Positions 6,129-6,908 of a DNA stretch of 6,908 nucleotides are shown here, piece by piece; position 1 is the first letter of the stretch; each line of letters opens with the position of its first letter. The stretch lies in NCBI GenBank assembly GCA_022615595.1, contig JAKEGI010000072.1, positions 1 to 6,908 on the forward strand, given 5' to 3'. The notes beneath the pieces were generated by a model. It was not told the DNA's origin. It did no database searches and saw only the letters and a program-made list of their open reading frames with translations. This DNA is from Bacteroidales bacterium (GTDB lineage Bacteria; Bacteroidota; Bacteroidia; Bacteroidales; VadinHA17). Both the position numbers and the translations under genes were made by a program.

Positions 6129-6148
6129 AGAGTTCAGTGGAATTTTAT

Positions 6149-6156
6149 TAATTTTG
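6149..6156 (+). promoter_or_regulatory. Candidate -7 element of the fumarase promoter
   Basis: TAATTTTG matches TAnnTTTG exactly and is identical to the -7 element of the divergent maltose operon. No TTTG-like -33 element is present at 19-21 nt upstream; that stretch is the G-rich repeat. Transcription would begin about 25 nt before the start codon. The A-rich leader has no Shine-Dalgarno sequence, as usual in Bacteroidota. Confidence 0.45.
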
Positions 6157-6187
6157 ATAATCTATCTAATCATCAATAAACAATACT

Positions 6188-6908
6188 ATGGCCGATTTCA
6201 TCTATGAAAAACCCTTCCAGCATGGTGCAGACCTGACTGAATACCGGAAACTAACCTCTGACCACGTTCAGGTTACTGAGTGTTGCGGACGACGACTGCT
6301 GAAGGTGAATCCAGAGGCACTGCAGCTACTTGCAATGCAGGCATTCATTGATGTTAACTTCTTCCTGCGAACTGCGCATCTCCGAAAGCTTGCAGCTATC
6401 CTCGATGACCCGGAGGCGACTGACAATGACCGCTTTGTTGCCTGGATCATGCTTCGTAACAGTGTAATATCCGCGGAGGGGAAGCTCCCCTGGTGCCAGG
6501 ACACCGGTACTGCAATAGTGATGGGATACAAGGGAGAGAATGTATGGACAGGCGCTGACGATGCTGAACAATTAAGTAAAGGGGTTTTTCAGACCTACGG
6601 TGAGAAGAACCTTCGTTACTCCCAGATTGTGCCGTCTGCAATGCTCGATGAGAAAAACACCGGTAGTAATCTGCCGGCACAGATAGATATTACGGCCTGC
6701 CAGGGCGATGAATACAAGTTTCTTTTTGTCGCCAAGGGAGGCGGATCAGCCAATAAAACATTCCTCTATCAACAGTCGAAATCGTTGCTGAACGAAGCCT
6801 CCCTCACGAAATTCATACGTGAAAAGATAGAGGACCTTGGTACCTCTGCATGCCCTCCTTACCACCTTGCAATAGTTATCGGAGGCACCTCGGCGGAGAT
6901 GACACTGA
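6188..6908 (+). CDS. Class I fumarate hydratase (4Fe-4S, FumA/FumB type), N-terminal part
   Basis: The first 240 residues of the two-domain class I fumarase, usually about 540 residues; the gene continues past the right edge. The enzyme interconverts fumarate and malate in the cytoplasm, either in the TCA cycle or, in anaerobic Bacteroidota, in the reverse direction toward fumarate respiration and succinate. The visible part follows E. coli FumA closely from memory: [51 protein letters not shown] and [18 protein letters not shown]103 and C222 correspond to two of the three cysteines binding the oxygen-sensitive 4Fe-4S cluster; the third lies beyond the window. The C-terminal beta domain is not visible. 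The start is the first ATG before the conserved N-terminal strand, with an A-rich leader. It is separated from DUF559 by the hairpin and a likely promoter of its own, so it is not functionally tied to it. Confidence 0.95.
   Translation, partial: MADFIYEKPFQHGADLTEYRKLTSDHVQVTECCGRRLLKVNPEALQLLAMQAFIDVNFFLRTAHLRKLAAILDDPEATDNDRFVAWIMLRNSVISAEGKLPWCQDTGTAIVMGYKGENVWTGADDAEQLSKGVFQTYGEKNLRYSQIVPSAMLDEKNTGSNLPAQIDITACQGDEYKFLFVAKGGGSANKTFLYQQSKSLLNEASLTKFIREKIEDLGTSACPPYHLAIVIGGTSAEMTL

Noticed and set aside
5600..6150. Target-site duplication flanking the DUF559 cassette
   Set aside because: I compared the sequence outside the two hairpins and found no matching direct repeat long enough to support one.
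6268..6680. Overlapping minus-strand frames antisense to fumarase
   Set aside because: The plus frame is an unmistakable class I fumarase across the whole stretch, so these are shadows.

Overview
The window looks like chromosomal DNA of a member of the Bacteroidota, probably Bacteroidales or a relative. Three things point there. The gene order (MFS sugar importer, beta-phosphoglucomutase, GH65 phosphorylase, SusA-like GH13) is typical of Bacteroidota maltose loci. The intergenic regions carry TAnnTTTG-type -7 promoter elements. Most start codons lack a Shine-Dalgarno sequence. The organism call is an inference from these features, not from a database match.

Left part, positions 1-5400, minus strand: a tightly packed four-gene maltose/alpha-glucan operon, transcribed right to left. 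Its order is MFS transporter, beta-phosphoglucomutase (pgmB), GH65 maltose phosphorylase, then a secreted GH13 neopullulanase/cyclomaltodextrinase-type enzyme that runs off the left edge. Gene spacing is 2 nt, 6 nt and a 4-nt ATGA overlap. The genes make one pathway. The GH13 enzyme cuts malto-oligosaccharides in the periplasm. The MFS protein imports maltose. GH65 splits it with phosphate into glucose and beta-glucose-1-phosphate. PgmB turns the latter into glucose-6-phosphate for glycolysis, saving ATP. The MFS gene carries two in-frame copies of a 28-bp palindromic repeat in its central cytoplasmic loop.

Middle, 5401-5696: a 296-bp divergent regulatory region with no convincing gene. It holds a good promoter for the sugar operon, an inverted repeat across that promoter's -33 element, a LacI-family-like AAACGTTT site, an AT-rich inverted repeat, a perfect 30-bp palindrome, and a promoter for the rightward gene.

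Right part, plus strand: a small AT-richer gene for a DUF559 (VSR-like endonuclease fold) protein at 5697-6059. It is bracketed by the 30-bp palindrome on its left and a related 12-bp-stem hairpin on its right. The right hairpin runs into a canonical four-G-tract quadruplex motif just upstream of the next promoter. From 6188 to the right edge lies the first part of a class I (4Fe-4S) fumarate hydratase, a TCA-cycle or fumarate-respiration enzyme with no evident link to maltose use.

The most interesting elements are the hairpin-bracketed DUF559 cassette with its hairpin/G-quadruplex overlap, and the palindromic repeat that has become part of the transporter protein. No RNA gene, CRISPR array or insertion sequence was found.
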